From the NCBI GenBank assembly GCA_033239525.1, contig BSYO01000002.1, forward strand, positions 26,890,068 through 26,954,067: a stretch of 64,000 nucleotides of DNA. The letters run 5' to 3'. The notes beneath the pieces were generated by a model. The model made no database searches, was not told the DNA's origin, and saw only the letters and a program-made list of their open reading frames with translations. Of the stretch, positions 1 to 9,489 are shown one piece after another (within the stretch, counting starts at the first letter, position 1; every line of letters starts with the position of its first letter). This stretch comes from Nepenthes gracilis. Its lineage: Eukaryota > Streptophyta > Magnoliopsida > Caryophyllales > Nepenthaceae. Made by a program: the position numbers and the translations under genes.

Positions 1-670
1 ATGCTTACGGAGTACTTCGAACGACTCTACCAGGTCGCGGATATGATCATCGGTGACCTTACTCTTAACGAGCATGTCATCGACGTAGACTTCCATGTTG
101 CGACCAATTTGTTTTTTGAATATTTTATTGACCAACCGTTGGTAGGTCGCTCCAGCATTTTTTAGTCTGAAGGATATCACTTTGTAACAGTAGGTCCCTT
201 GATCAGTCATGAACGAGATATGTTCCTCGTCCTCCGGACTCATTTAGATCTAGTTGTAACTCGAATAGGCATCCATGAAACTTAGCAACTCATGTTCGGC
301 TGTCGAATCAGCCAGCAGGTCGATTCTAGGCAAGGGAAAGCTGTCCTTCGGGCAGGTTTTATTAACGTCGGTAAAATCGACGAACATCCGCCATTTTTTG
401 TTGCTTTTCTTTACCAAGACGACGTTAGAAAGCCAGTCCGGGTAGTGGACTTCTCTAATGAAGCCTGCATCTAGCAGCTTCTTCACCTCTTCTCGGATGG
501 CGATCAGCTTTTCAATGGAGTGATTTCTCTGCTTCTGCCTGACGGGTTTTCGGCCAGGATCAAGCTCCAACTTGTGGACTATCACCTCCGCCGGAATCCC
601 AGGCATGTCCGCTGGAGTCCACGCGAACAGGTCAGCGTTCCGTTGCAGGAACGTGATCAACTCATCGCGT
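1..670 (-). pseudogene. Reverse transcriptase (Tat gypsy), decayed and cut by window edge
   Basis: Reading on the minus strand from 660, a frame gives the linker to RT (DLFAWTPADMPGI) and the first RT motifs (AGFIREVHYPDW, SNVVLVKKSNKKWRMFVDF, CPKDSFPLPRIDLL, LLSFMDAYSSYN). It then hits TAG at 250-252 and TAA at 244-246. Without those stops the frame continues into the catalytic block, with YVDD in MEVYVDDML near 75-95. Both stops sit where the family has Gln. The RT would copy the element RNA into cDNA in cytoplasmic particles; here it cannot be made as one chain. The same TAG is present in the second Tat element at 53174-53176. Confidence 0.88.
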
Positions 671-1400
671 AGTGCTCCGGTGAGTGAGCCGCTAATCTGT
701 ACACACTTTTTCGGCTCCCCGGGTTCAGTGGGATTAGATCCGTGGCTTCATTGGACTGCACTTGCTGAAAAGTTGCCTCATCACAATCGTCGAGTTTTCC
801 AATGGTTCTAGTATTACCGTTAGGGACAATCTGAGACATGTAACAGGTTCGTCCAGTAACCTGGTCACCCAGCACCTTTCCCATGCTGTAAGGCATTAGG
901 AACTTCAACTTGAGGTGCGAAATCGAGGTGACCGCCTCGAACGCTGTCAAACAAGGTCTGCCCAGTATGGCATTATACACAGAGGGTAAGCCGACCTCAC
1001 GGGAAGGTGAGTGTTCGACTTGCTATTTTCGAATACGTACTCCAATGTGACCTCTAATGGATGGTCCTTGAACCGGCATAGGCTCGTTGTCAAGGCCGTA
1101 CACTTGGCCTTGAGGTGAGTTTTAGTTGATTCTTTTTAAACCTAGTTTAAAGAACGCATCCAAGTAAAACAAATCTTTAAAACTTTCATTATCGACGAAC
1201 ACTCGTTTCAGCTGGTAGTCGACACTACCATCCGAAACGAGTGCGGATACAACGAGGGGATCAGCATGGGGGGATATTACATGAGTTAAGTCATCATTAT
1301 TGAAATTAATGGTATTATCCGACATTCGTTGCTTCTTCCTCCCAGTCTGCTATTCCTCGCCGCCGACTGGGTTCTCAACAGATCGGGTGGTGATCATATT
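657..1400 (-). pseudogene. Aspartic protease region of Tat gypsy element
   Basis: Two minus-strand frames (1325-1122 and 980-657) cover the retropepsin-like segment between gag and RT. The first has VDYQLKRVFVDNESFKDLFYL, where the active-site D-[ST/N]-G triplet is replaced by DNES. The second has the downstream strand MYNAILGRPCLTAFEAVTS and the Tat-type linker DQVTGRTCYMSQIV. Order and wording match 53687-54260 in the complete element. A frame break around 980-1122 and the altered catalytic triplet show that it is dead. In a live element it would cut the Gag-Pol polyprotein. Confidence 0.8.
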
Positions 1401-1439
1401 AACCACCCCTACTGCAACCTGGGCTGTGAGTGAGATCTG

Positions 1440-2973
1440 CCTCTGCCCTCTCCACCAACCGCCCGCAGCTCTATCCGGGAGGCTCCACGAATTTGGTGAG
1501 GTGGCCTCTGCGGATTAGCTCCTCGATCTCCCTCTGCAGTGTCTTGCAATCCTCCGTCGAATGCCCAGCAGAGCGGTGGAAGTCACAGTACTTCAACTGG
1601 TTCCCAAAGTCCTTCTTTAGTGGTTTTGGCCACTTCAAGAATTTCTCTCCGCGGATCTGCATGAGGACGTTCGAGCGCTTGTCCGTCAGAGGCGTGAAGT
1701 TGGTGAGCCCGTAGTCTCGCGATCCGGGGCCCGGCCCCGTGTTGCTTCCGGGCGGGAGTGATCACCGCCGCAGTATTTTCTTTTTTTCCTCTCTAAGGGA
1801 ACGATCGAGGCCGATCCGCCCGCCCGAGCGGCTACGTTGGCCTCCTCTACCGCAAAGATAGGCCGAGTGATGACTGCGCCGCCTCGAAAGGTTTGGGATT
1901 CTCAGGCCGATGCTTGAAAAATCCTCAGGTCGGGCGAGATGAGCGCCCAATTTTATCTCCTCTGTGATCCGAACTGCTCTGGGCCTCTACCACAAAACAG
2001 TCCAGGAAGCACCGTGGGTTCTCTTCCGGCTTCTGCTTGATGTGGGAGAGGTGCCACGGCTACTTCTCTTCCCGTCGGCTCGAGACATATTGAGCCAGGA
2101 AGACATCCGTGAGTTCCCAGAAGTTGCCGATGGTGCCTGAAGGGAGGTGATGAAACCAGATTCGGGCATCTCCCTTCAGTGTGAGCGGAAAGCAGCGGCA
2201 CATCGGTGAGTCTTCTAACCCTTGTAGACTCAGATGGGTGCGGAAGTGATCTAGGTGATCAATCGGATCACTACTCTCATCGTATGAGTCAAGGGACGGC
2301 ATCTTGAACTTAGTGGGTAGTGGACGGTTCAGGATCTCCGCTGTGAAAGGAGATCAGCCCAAGTCGATAGCGTACTCCTCGTCCTGGAACATGCGGTTCC
2401 AAATTTTGTCCACTCACGGGTCTGCGCGAGTGGCGTTTGTAGATCTCTTGGAGTTGAGATAAACCCTCAACTCCGTCTTATCTTTGGAGGGTCCAAGAGT
2501 GAGCTACTGCTTTGCCTCCGGGCCGACTGCAATCCCGAGGCTCGCTCCCCGGACCGTGTTTCGTCTCTTCGCTCTAGAGTATCGGGATTTCTTTTTCTCT
2601 AGACTTTCTCCCGAAGTTGTACTCCTGAGCTTCTCATGCCCGCATTCTTGCCAGGAATGTGTGAGGAGGCTGGGACCAGATTGTTCTTGGATCCCTCGGG
2701 CCTTTTGACCAGCTTCTTTTTTCTCTGGCCACCTTTTTTGGTAGCCGGTGTAGGAACGGCTGCCGGAGGAGCCGCCTACTGTCGATGCTCGTTTTGAGAG
2801 CAGAGTATTTGGAGCAGACAATTGTTGGCCTACATCTGCTCCATCAGCTGTTGGAAGTAGGGCGTTAGAACTCCGCCCGTTGTCCCGTTGACCGTGGTAC
2901 CTGCAGCGTGGTCCTTATCAGGATAAATGACATCTCTAGCGGGATCGCTAGTTTGGGCTCTCGTGTTCACCAT
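1440..2973 (-). pseudogene. Gag of Tat gypsy element, frameshifted
   Basis: The probable start is the ATG at 2973-2971, which opens MVNTRAQTSDPARDVIYPD and has a matching start in the complete Tat element at 55856. Typical Tat capsid wording follows at 2302-2060 (SLDSYDESSDPIDHLDHFRTHL, GDARIWFHHLPSGTI). A retroviral-type zinc-knuckle variant lies near 1600 (CDFHRSAGHSTEDC, spacing C-X2-H-X5-H-X4-C rather than CCHC). Stops and frame changes separate these blocks. Gag would package the RNA. I see no intact frame. Confidence 0.82.
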
Positions 2974-3042
2974 TGCGAATAAATCAGAATCAGACGGTAA
3001 AAGAGAGCGCTCATGCAGATTTGTGGTTGGCTTTTGTAAGCG

Positions 3043-3061
3043 CTTCCCACAGACGGTTCCA
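3043..3061 (-). other. Primer binding site of Tat element
   Basis: Directly inside the 5' LTR the minus strand reads TGGAACCGTCTGTGGGAAG. This is one small change from the TGGCGCC-type tRNA primer site at the same place in the element at 46069-56964. It lies two bases from the LTR end, as expected for minus-strand priming. Confidence 0.7.
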
Positions 3062-3062
3062 A

Positions 3063-4194
3063 TAATGCGTACCTAGATTCGACTTCGAACAGATTCGAAT
3101 TCGTCTAGATTGTTTGACTCGACTCCGTTCACTGAGTTTGAATCCTACACACCACTAAAACGAATAAGAGGTTAGTGTGTCGGCGGAAGGTTGTCTCACC
3201 GAAAATACTCTGACGCTCAAATCAGTAAAGCCTTCTAAGCAGGGAAGGTAAACTGGAAAGCAAGAGAGGGAGAGAGCGAGTTGATTGGTCGGGAGTGTTG
3301 GCTTGTTGAGAATGTGAGCTATCGCTTCCTACTCACAGGGAGCATGAGGAAGCAATGTTCCTAAAGTGTGTAAGCTCCCGAGAACGACTCTCAGAAAGCC
3401 GAATAGATCTTTGGTGGGATCGGAGAACGAGCATCTGGGTAGAGAGGAAGAGAAGATGAGCCTCTATCCTGTACTCTGTAGGCGTTCGTGGGCGTCTTCT
3501 TAGTGAGCGCTTTGCATTATCTGAGTTAGAGTTTGTCTGTAAGAACTTGTGTGTAAGAGCTTGTTTGTCTCAGAGTTTGCCTGTCCCTTGAATGAGAATT
3601 CTAGGGTTTACTTAAAGGATGACAGGGTGATCTTTCTTGGTTGGAAGGCGTGATTCCCTATGTTATTCTGGTCGGCCTTCCTTCTGCAAGGAGGCGCCAG
3701 TTGCCAAACTGGCCCAGATTGCTTCCATCCATGGAGGTCAGTGGCTTTCCAAGTTGCTCACCTTCCTCCTGTGTATTTTACCATTGGAGAGCCCCAATTG
3801 GCAGGAGATTGAAAAAATCTGGCGCCTTCCTTATAGAAAGGGCGTTGATTTTGTTATTATCATTTTTGGGTGCTTGTTGAGATCGGGGAAGGTGCTGAAA
3901 GAGCCGTTACTGGTCGTCTGCTGGATCGTGGGTTCAAGTGGGTCTGGTCCATAAAAGCTCTTTTTTGGGTTTGTCACATAAAGACATCCGGCCAACGCCG
4001 GCAGATTGCCCCGTATACGTACATGAGTTGGCTGCCTACTGAGGTTTGGATGGTCAACGCTGGCGTTGACCGTCCTAAGTCTTTCAGAATTCGAGCTTGC
4101 GCCTCCTGTTGGGCCATTTTTAAGTTGACCGTCCAACTGGCCGTTTTGGGTCTTCTTTGACCTTGGGTCAGCCCATATTCCGGTATACCCATCA
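3063..4194 (-). repeat. 5' LTR of Tat element (about 1.13 kb)
   Basis: The block aligns by eye with the LTRs at 46069-47085 and 55953-56964: shared ends (AATGCGTACC against GATGCGTCCTGG, and ACCCATCA), shared order of motifs, and flanking gag and PBS. The plus-strand left end reads TA instead of TG, probably by mutation. Confidence 0.82.
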
Positions 4195-4677
4195 AAGGGA
4201 TATTTTTAACACATATTATAATATTTTGAAATAATATAGATCATATAATAATATATTGATAAATAAGAGATATGCAACTCAATGATATTTTTAATATTTT
4301 ATAATAATTTCTTTTCCAAACTCCCCAATAGAATTAATATGTGAAAAAATGTCAACAATATTTTTAATATATATATTTTAAAAAATTATTCGTAACTTTA
4401 TCCTGACATTACTTAATATAAAATAATTTTGGTCCAAAATAATCATTATTTTAATTATATGATAATTTATAGGTTGTATTTAAACTCAAAACTGATAATA
4501 AAATCAAAAAGAATATATACTTAAACTTATTTATAATAAATGTGTAAATAATAATAAATTTAACAGAACGTAAAACATATAAGAATTAATGCAAATTTTG
4601 TTATTTCCTAATGTACGAGTCCGTCGTCAAATCAATTATTTCCTAATGCAAATATGATTTTGTTTTTAAATTAAGTT

Positions 4678-4721
<44 letters not shown>

Positions 4722-5387
4722 AATATTCTCCTATTATTTCAAAAATATAATTAAAATAAAATATATTCTATAATTTTTATATCATGTTTTATGAAAATGA
4801 TATTGTTGATATTTGAATCAGTTCCACGTGAGCCCATGTCCAATTATAGGCTGATTAGAAGTTTAACCGAATTCATATGGGTATAATATTGAAATAAAGT
4901 ATTGTGGTGTTCGCACGCATTTTACACGAGTGGCAAAGTGAATGATGGGCAACTAGGTGCTAAGCCGAATGACGTCGAGTTGAATTGCCAGTTTGAAGGG
5001 AGATCGACCAAATTGGAGAATTTGATAACTGGTTGGACTAATTAGTCGAAGATCAATCAACCGAACTACCTAATCCGAAAGGTCACCAAACTAACCAGAC
5101 TGAAGAGCGTCCAGCTGCTGAATCTAAAGGGAATCCAGATTGCTTATGATGAAAGATAATCGACTATCAGATATCTTTAAGGTTTATGAAAAGCGCGCCA
5201 AACTCTTTTAGGGTTTATAAAAGGAATTATGATTGAGAAAGAGGCACAACTTGTAAAATTAGAAACCAATGGGCGTCGCTAGTGAAAGAAAATAAAAAAA
5301 GAGAGAATGAGAGTTTTTTTCTTTAAAGATTTATTCTACACTCACTGCTATTCGGGATTCGCTATGCTCGGGAGAATTGGCCGACGC
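4195..5387. other. AT-rich spacer with probable old LTR fragment
   Basis: No protein gene is visible. 4200-4800 is strongly AT-rich and contains a (TA)n run at 4682-4719. From about 4810 to 5387 the sequence becomes LTR-like in the plus direction: a TATAAAAGG box near 5216, then a short purine-rich leader. It stops abruptly at the inverted-LTR structure. No partner LTR was found, so the assignment as a broken LTR is an inference. Confidence 0.4.
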
Positions 5388-6187
5388 TGGCCAAAGCTGC
5401 GAGCGGTTTTTTTGCCGCGGGGCAGACGGACAAACGGCAAACACAAAGTAAATCAACTCAATGTCAGAAAGAGAAATGGGGGTAGTGGGAGAATACATTG
5501 GTTACGTGAAAACCATTAACTGATGAGGGGTGAAAACCACCGAATGGGCAAAGTCTCAGAAATCTCACTATTGTGGTGGAAAGATACAAAGAATGCCTGG
5601 AAGTCGTCGCCTTCTCGTACATTACAAGTAAGGAAATGATTTCTGCGTCGCTCTTTTCTCTTTGCCTTAGTTTTCTCTTGAGATTCTTGCTCGAGCTTAA
5701 ACAGGATGGATTCGTGGATCGAGACTTCCTTAGTAGCTAAAATGTGGTATTTATAAGAAATGTGATGCCGCAGTGGGAGGCGACACATGGCGCCGGGCAG
5801 TCGTGGCCGGCTTCGCCACCATCGCCACTACCAGAGGTACGATGAGTGATAGGGACATGTCACACCTGCGATACGGCTCGGTGGGCGCATGGCTCGGCAG
5901 TGTGCGGGCGCGTCAGGAGCGTTGATCGCTGCGGGCGTTGTACGCGGCAAGTCATCTGGAGTTGGCATCTTGGCTATTTTTGCTTTTCTCGCGGTCCTCG
6001 TCCTTCAATGGATCACAAGATCCTCTCCTGACCGCGGCGTTTTGCCGCTTAACCTCGATTCTTCAGTGCTCTAAATGGGTTAGTCGCTTGGGCCTGATTT
6101 GGCTTGTGGGCTTTTTGGGCCAGCTTTCTCCTGCGATCCTTTGGGCTTGTGATTGCAATTTTGGGCCTTGGGTTCTAGGACCCATCA
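5388..6187 (-). repeat. LTR A of inverted-LTR structure (3' LTR type)
   Basis: On the minus strand it runs from TGATGGGTCC (6187) to a CA at 5388. The purine tract and antisense-gene DNA on its 6188 side identify it as a 3' LTR. The lower boundary was set by alignment with LTR B and the TG/CA rule, and could be off by a few tens of bases. Confidence 0.68.
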
Positions 6188-6486
6188 TGAGCCCCCCATG
6201 TCAAACGGTTCGAGGACTCAGCCGTTTGACATGCCTTGTGAACATCTTCCCATTATGATAGTCCGCAATCTTCACCTTTTGCTGACGCGAAGAACGCCCG
6301 AGATCTTTTCGCAACTCCGAGACCTGTCTTTCGCCGCCGTTTCACTCCCCATAGAGCATTAATGTGATATGCGATTGACGTGACGTCGCTTTGGGAAGTC
6401 CCAAGGCCTACGCCCGCCTACTGCATATGGGGAGCTGACACGTGGGATGGCCATAATGAGGGCGCCTTTTCACTAGTTTGAAAATT

Positions 6487-6496
6487 CCTTTAAATC
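6487..6496 (+). promoter_or_regulatory. TATA-like box before antisense copy A
   Basis: CTTTAAATCC lies about 100 bases upstream of the first ATG. A similar box precedes the three other antisense copies in the window, which makes chance less likely even in fairly AT-rich DNA. Confidence 0.4.
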
Positions 6497-6592
6497 CTTT
6501 GTCGCGTCCTCATTCATTCCTCCCGTTTTTTCTTTCTTCCCTTGACGTTCTCTGAAATTCTTCACGCCGCTTTGCTTTCGTTTCTTACTGCC

Positions 6593-7531
6593 ATGGCTCC
6601 TGGCCTTAACGACATTGCCTCTTCCCATTCTTCTCAAGATCTCGAGCAGATCAGGGTGAAATATGGCATTCCGGAGTCTGATTCGATGGTGGTTCCAGGA
6701 GCAGCAGAGAGGGCGTGCAGTCCTCCAAGCAGTTACATTGCCGTATACGAAGTTCACCTCAAAGGTGGTCTTTTTTCTGTTCCCACGGAGCTCCACCGTC
6801 TGAAGGAAGGAGTCAGCCGCCTCGTTCATGAGGCTCCAGCCCAACGCCATTAGGTATTTGGTTTCCTTTGTGCGTATTCGCACACGCCGCCATGGCAAAG
6901 TTCTCGAGGCGGTCATGGTGAAGATCATGTTTCGCTCACTCATAACCTCGACCGGATCGCCATGACCCTCGCCCGAGTTTTGCCGAGATGAGTGGTGGGA
7001 ACCCGGATTCCACCAAAAGGTGGAAGGACAGGTTCTTCTTTCTTAAGGCCGTTGAGGACTGGCAGCTTTCATTTGTATGGGGAAATGTCGCGAGCAAATA
7101 TGGCTCCGATATTACTGACAAGGAAAGGGGAGCCGCCAAGGAGATTATGGACTTGGTGATGGCGGACCTTGGCAGCTTCAACGCGGGGAAGAAGAACATC
7201 TCTGTTATCCCCAGAAAAGTCGGGCCGGCTAAGTGGGTGGCGCCACCCGAGATTCTCCGCCATTGCTACTTCGAAGAAAAAGAAGAAGAAGAAGTTAAAG
7301 AAAAGAGAGGGTCCTCTTGTTATTCGGGAGCCATCCGAGAGGCCTCTAAAGAGTCAGCGGATTGAGGTCCCAGAGGACCCACCGAGCGTTGCTGGTGAGT
7401 CTCCCTCAGAGGATGACTCCGTTATCGCCCCCATGGTTAGGAAGGCCATGAGGTTGACTTCTGGTCCTTCTGTGGAGTCCGGGGCCGCCGCTGCACCTTC
7501 CTCTGGTACTGAGGCCCACCCGGAGGTCTCG
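6593..7531 (+). pseudogene. Tat antisense gene, copy A (PF04195-like), truncated
   Basis: From the ATG at 6593 (MAPGLNDIASSHSSQDL) the frame gives IRVKYGIP and YIAVYEVHLKGGLF, the start of the gypsy-type transposon region. A frameshift near 6825 moves the next block (LQPNAIRYLVS) into another frame. After 6988 the motif NPDSTKRWKDRFFFL appears, followed by a Lys-rich stretch and a Ser/Pro/Glu-rich region. It is cut off at 7531 by LTR B, so the coiled-coil C-terminus seen in other copies is missing. A TTTAAAT box stands at 6489-6495. It runs opposite to the LTR on its left. The molecular function of these proteins is not known to me; the Pfam label is a family name only. Confidence 0.72.
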
Positions 7532-8341
7532 TGATGGATCCTGGAACCCAATGCCCAAAATTGCAATTACAGGCCCAAAGGATCGTAGGAGAAAGCTGGC
7601 CCAAAAGGCCCACAAGCCAAATCAGGCCCAAGTGACTAACCCATTTCCGAGCACCTGAAGAATCAGGTTAAGCGACAAAGACGCTGGCGATCCGAGAGGA
7701 TCTTTGTGATCCATCAAGGACGAGGACCACCAAAAGCAAGATGCGGGGCCAGATGACAGACGGGCAGACATCAAGCATGAGCGATCAACGGCTCCCGACG
7801 CGCTGCACTGCAGCATGCGCCCTCGAAGGCCGTGTCTGATCGCAGACCGTGATGCGTGTTCCTATCACACTTTGCACCTACAAAAGAAGTGGCGATGATT
7901 GCGCAGCGGCACTCGACATGCCGCCGCCGTGTCGCCTCCCTTACGGCATCACATTCCTTATAAATACCCCATTTTAGCTACTAAGGAAGTCTCCTGATCC
8001 TGAATCTATCTGTTTACGCTCGAGCAAGAATCCTCAAGAGAAAAACTAAGGCAAAGAGAAAAGAGTGACGAGAGAAATCTGTTTTCCTTACGCTTTAATA
8101 CCTCGGTAAGTAATGCCTTCCTGCATTCTTTGTATCTTTCCACCACAATATGTGAGATTTCTGACTTCCCCGTCCACGCGTGATTTTCACCCTCATCGAT
8201 TAAGGGTTTTTCCACGTAAACCAACGTGTTCTCCCACGCCCTCTATTTCTTTCTCTGTTCTCGAGATTCAGCTTTACTTTGCTTTTCTCGTCCTACAAGA
8301 CTTCCTGGGTGCCGCGCTTGCCGCTCGACGTACGCACTGCA
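7532..8341 (+). repeat. LTR B of inverted-LTR structure
   Basis: It starts TGATGGATCCTGG and ends near CACTGCA. It is an inverted copy of 5388-6187 and contains a TATAAATA box at 7961-7968, followed by the LTR leader. No primer binding site follows at 8342. The internal antisense DNA joins it without a clear purine tract, which speaks for rearrangement or two events. Confidence 0.66.
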
Positions 8342-9279
8342 TTTTCCTAGACGCAACAAGATCGATTAAGTATAAGGAGTTGAGCTCTTGTATTTGGGTT
8401 TATGTAACCATTTTATATAGTGAAAATTTGTGGACGAACCTTCCCGTAATTTTTTTCTCTTATTTAAAAGAGAATTATTTACGTATAATAGTGTATGTGT
8501 CGATTTTTTCTATTATGTGGTTATTATTTATCTACTATTTGTTGTTGTCATCATTACTCTTTCTTCTTGGTTCAACTAACTTGCTAGCCGATTCCCAACA
8601 AATATTTGTCTCATCCATATATAACTTATCTATAATTTCTCTTTATATATAGGATCTATTAAAATTAAATAAAAATAAAAATAAATCCCATACTTAAAAA
8701 GGGTTATAGATAAATTATATATTGGTGAAATATATAGAAATGCACACAGTCATGTTGCTAAAATAAGACAAATTTAATTTTTTATACAATATCATATTTA
8801 TAATAAAATAATTATTATAAAAAATAAAATATTACAAAATAATAAAAAGTACCATCTTTTTCGTTTATATAAAATAATTATAAATAATAAAATATTTATT
8901 ATTTCTCTTTAAAAATATACTTCTCCCCGAATGTCCCAACGACGTGCTCAACCTCTCAACCATTAAATATTCAAAAATTTAATAATTTTTATTTTATATA
9001 ATTAAAAAATTATTAGATTATATATAATTTAATACTATTTATCATATACTATATTTGATATAGTTTATAATGAGTGAAGTCACACTGTAACGAGAGTAAA
9101 GTTGCTACGACGTGGGCTCCGTATTACATGCATATGATGTCGTACAGTAGCTATCGAATTTTTATTTAATGTTTATTATTAACTTTTTTTATTTAAAAAA
9201 TTATTTTTTAAATTTTTTAATAATAACAAAATAAGAGAGTTTAAATAAAATCTGGTGACTGCACAAGTAAGTCATTAAG
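8342..9279. other. AT-rich intergenic DNA upstream of STR11
   Basis: No gene or recognised repeat. Long A/T runs, and short frames that are only products of low complexity. The tail may include a remnant of the older LTR interrupted at 5387. Confidence 0.5.
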
Positions 9280-9287
9280 AGGCCCAT
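9278..9287 (+). promoter_or_regulatory. Site II-like promoter motif of STR11
   Basis: AGAGGCCCAT contains the reverse complement of TGGGCC, a motif common in plant housekeeping promoters. It stands about 205 bases before the start codon. This is a single short match, so it is only suggestive. Confidence 0.3.
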
Positions 9288-9489
9288 CGCAGCGCTTCCA
9301 GAGCCGTGCCGTATCACAGACGATCACTTTGGAGGATTGAATTGCAGTTACGAAAACGACGTCGTCAAGAACGTGGATTGCGGATTAGCCTCTGTGACCG
9401 CTATCTCCGACGAGACGATAACTCGTGAGCGTCAGAGGGTACATGCAATTGCAAAGTTCTGTCACTCATTACTCAGTAAAAATTCAAGA

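Larger units (their letters stand above)
1..4194 (-). mobile_element. Ty3/gypsy Tat-lineage (Retand-like) retrotransposon, 5' portion
   Basis: A minus-strand element enters from outside the window and ends with its 5' LTR at 4194. In element order the visible parts are 5' LTR (3063-4194), primer binding site, gag (to about 1440), protease region and reverse transcriptase, which continues past base 1. The wording of gag and RT matches the Tat group (FAWTPADMPGI before RT; LLDAGFIREVHYPDW; VDFTDVNKTCPKDSFPLPRID). The LTR ends with the Tat-style ACCCATCA terminus on the plus strand. The element is closely related to the one at 46069-56964. Reading frames are broken by stops and frameshifts, so it is not autonomous. 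The other LTR and target duplication are outside the window; the base group next to the LTR is AAGGG (4195-4199). Confidence 0.88.
5388..8341. mobile_element. Inverted-LTR (palindromic) Tat-type retroelement derivative
   Basis: Two LTRs of one family face opposite ways: 5388-6187 reads on the minus strand and 7532-8341 on the plus strand. Both begin TGATGG[A/G]TCCT and share a run of matching motifs, including CAATGCCCAAAATTGCAATT-type wording near the start and CTCGAGCAAGAATC-type wording in the middle. The 1.34 kb between them starts with a polypurine tract (minus strand, 6188-6200, six G in a row) as expected next to a 3' LTR. It then carries a fragment of the Tat antisense gene. No gag or pol remains. 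A normal element has direct, not inverted, LTRs. Confidence 0.7.

Noticed and set aside
2484..2821. Overlapping plus and minus frames of about 75-105 codons
   Set aside because: Shadows of the decayed gag of the first Tat element, without their own family match.
8113..8652. 179-codon plus-strand frame
   Set aside because: Begins in LTR B and continues in AT-rich spacer. The second half is low-complexity hydrophobic translation.
9337..9489. Extension of STR11 upstream of 9490
   Set aside because: The frame is open but begins at TTG, has no in-frame ATG before 9490, and the family protein begins at about the 9490 position.
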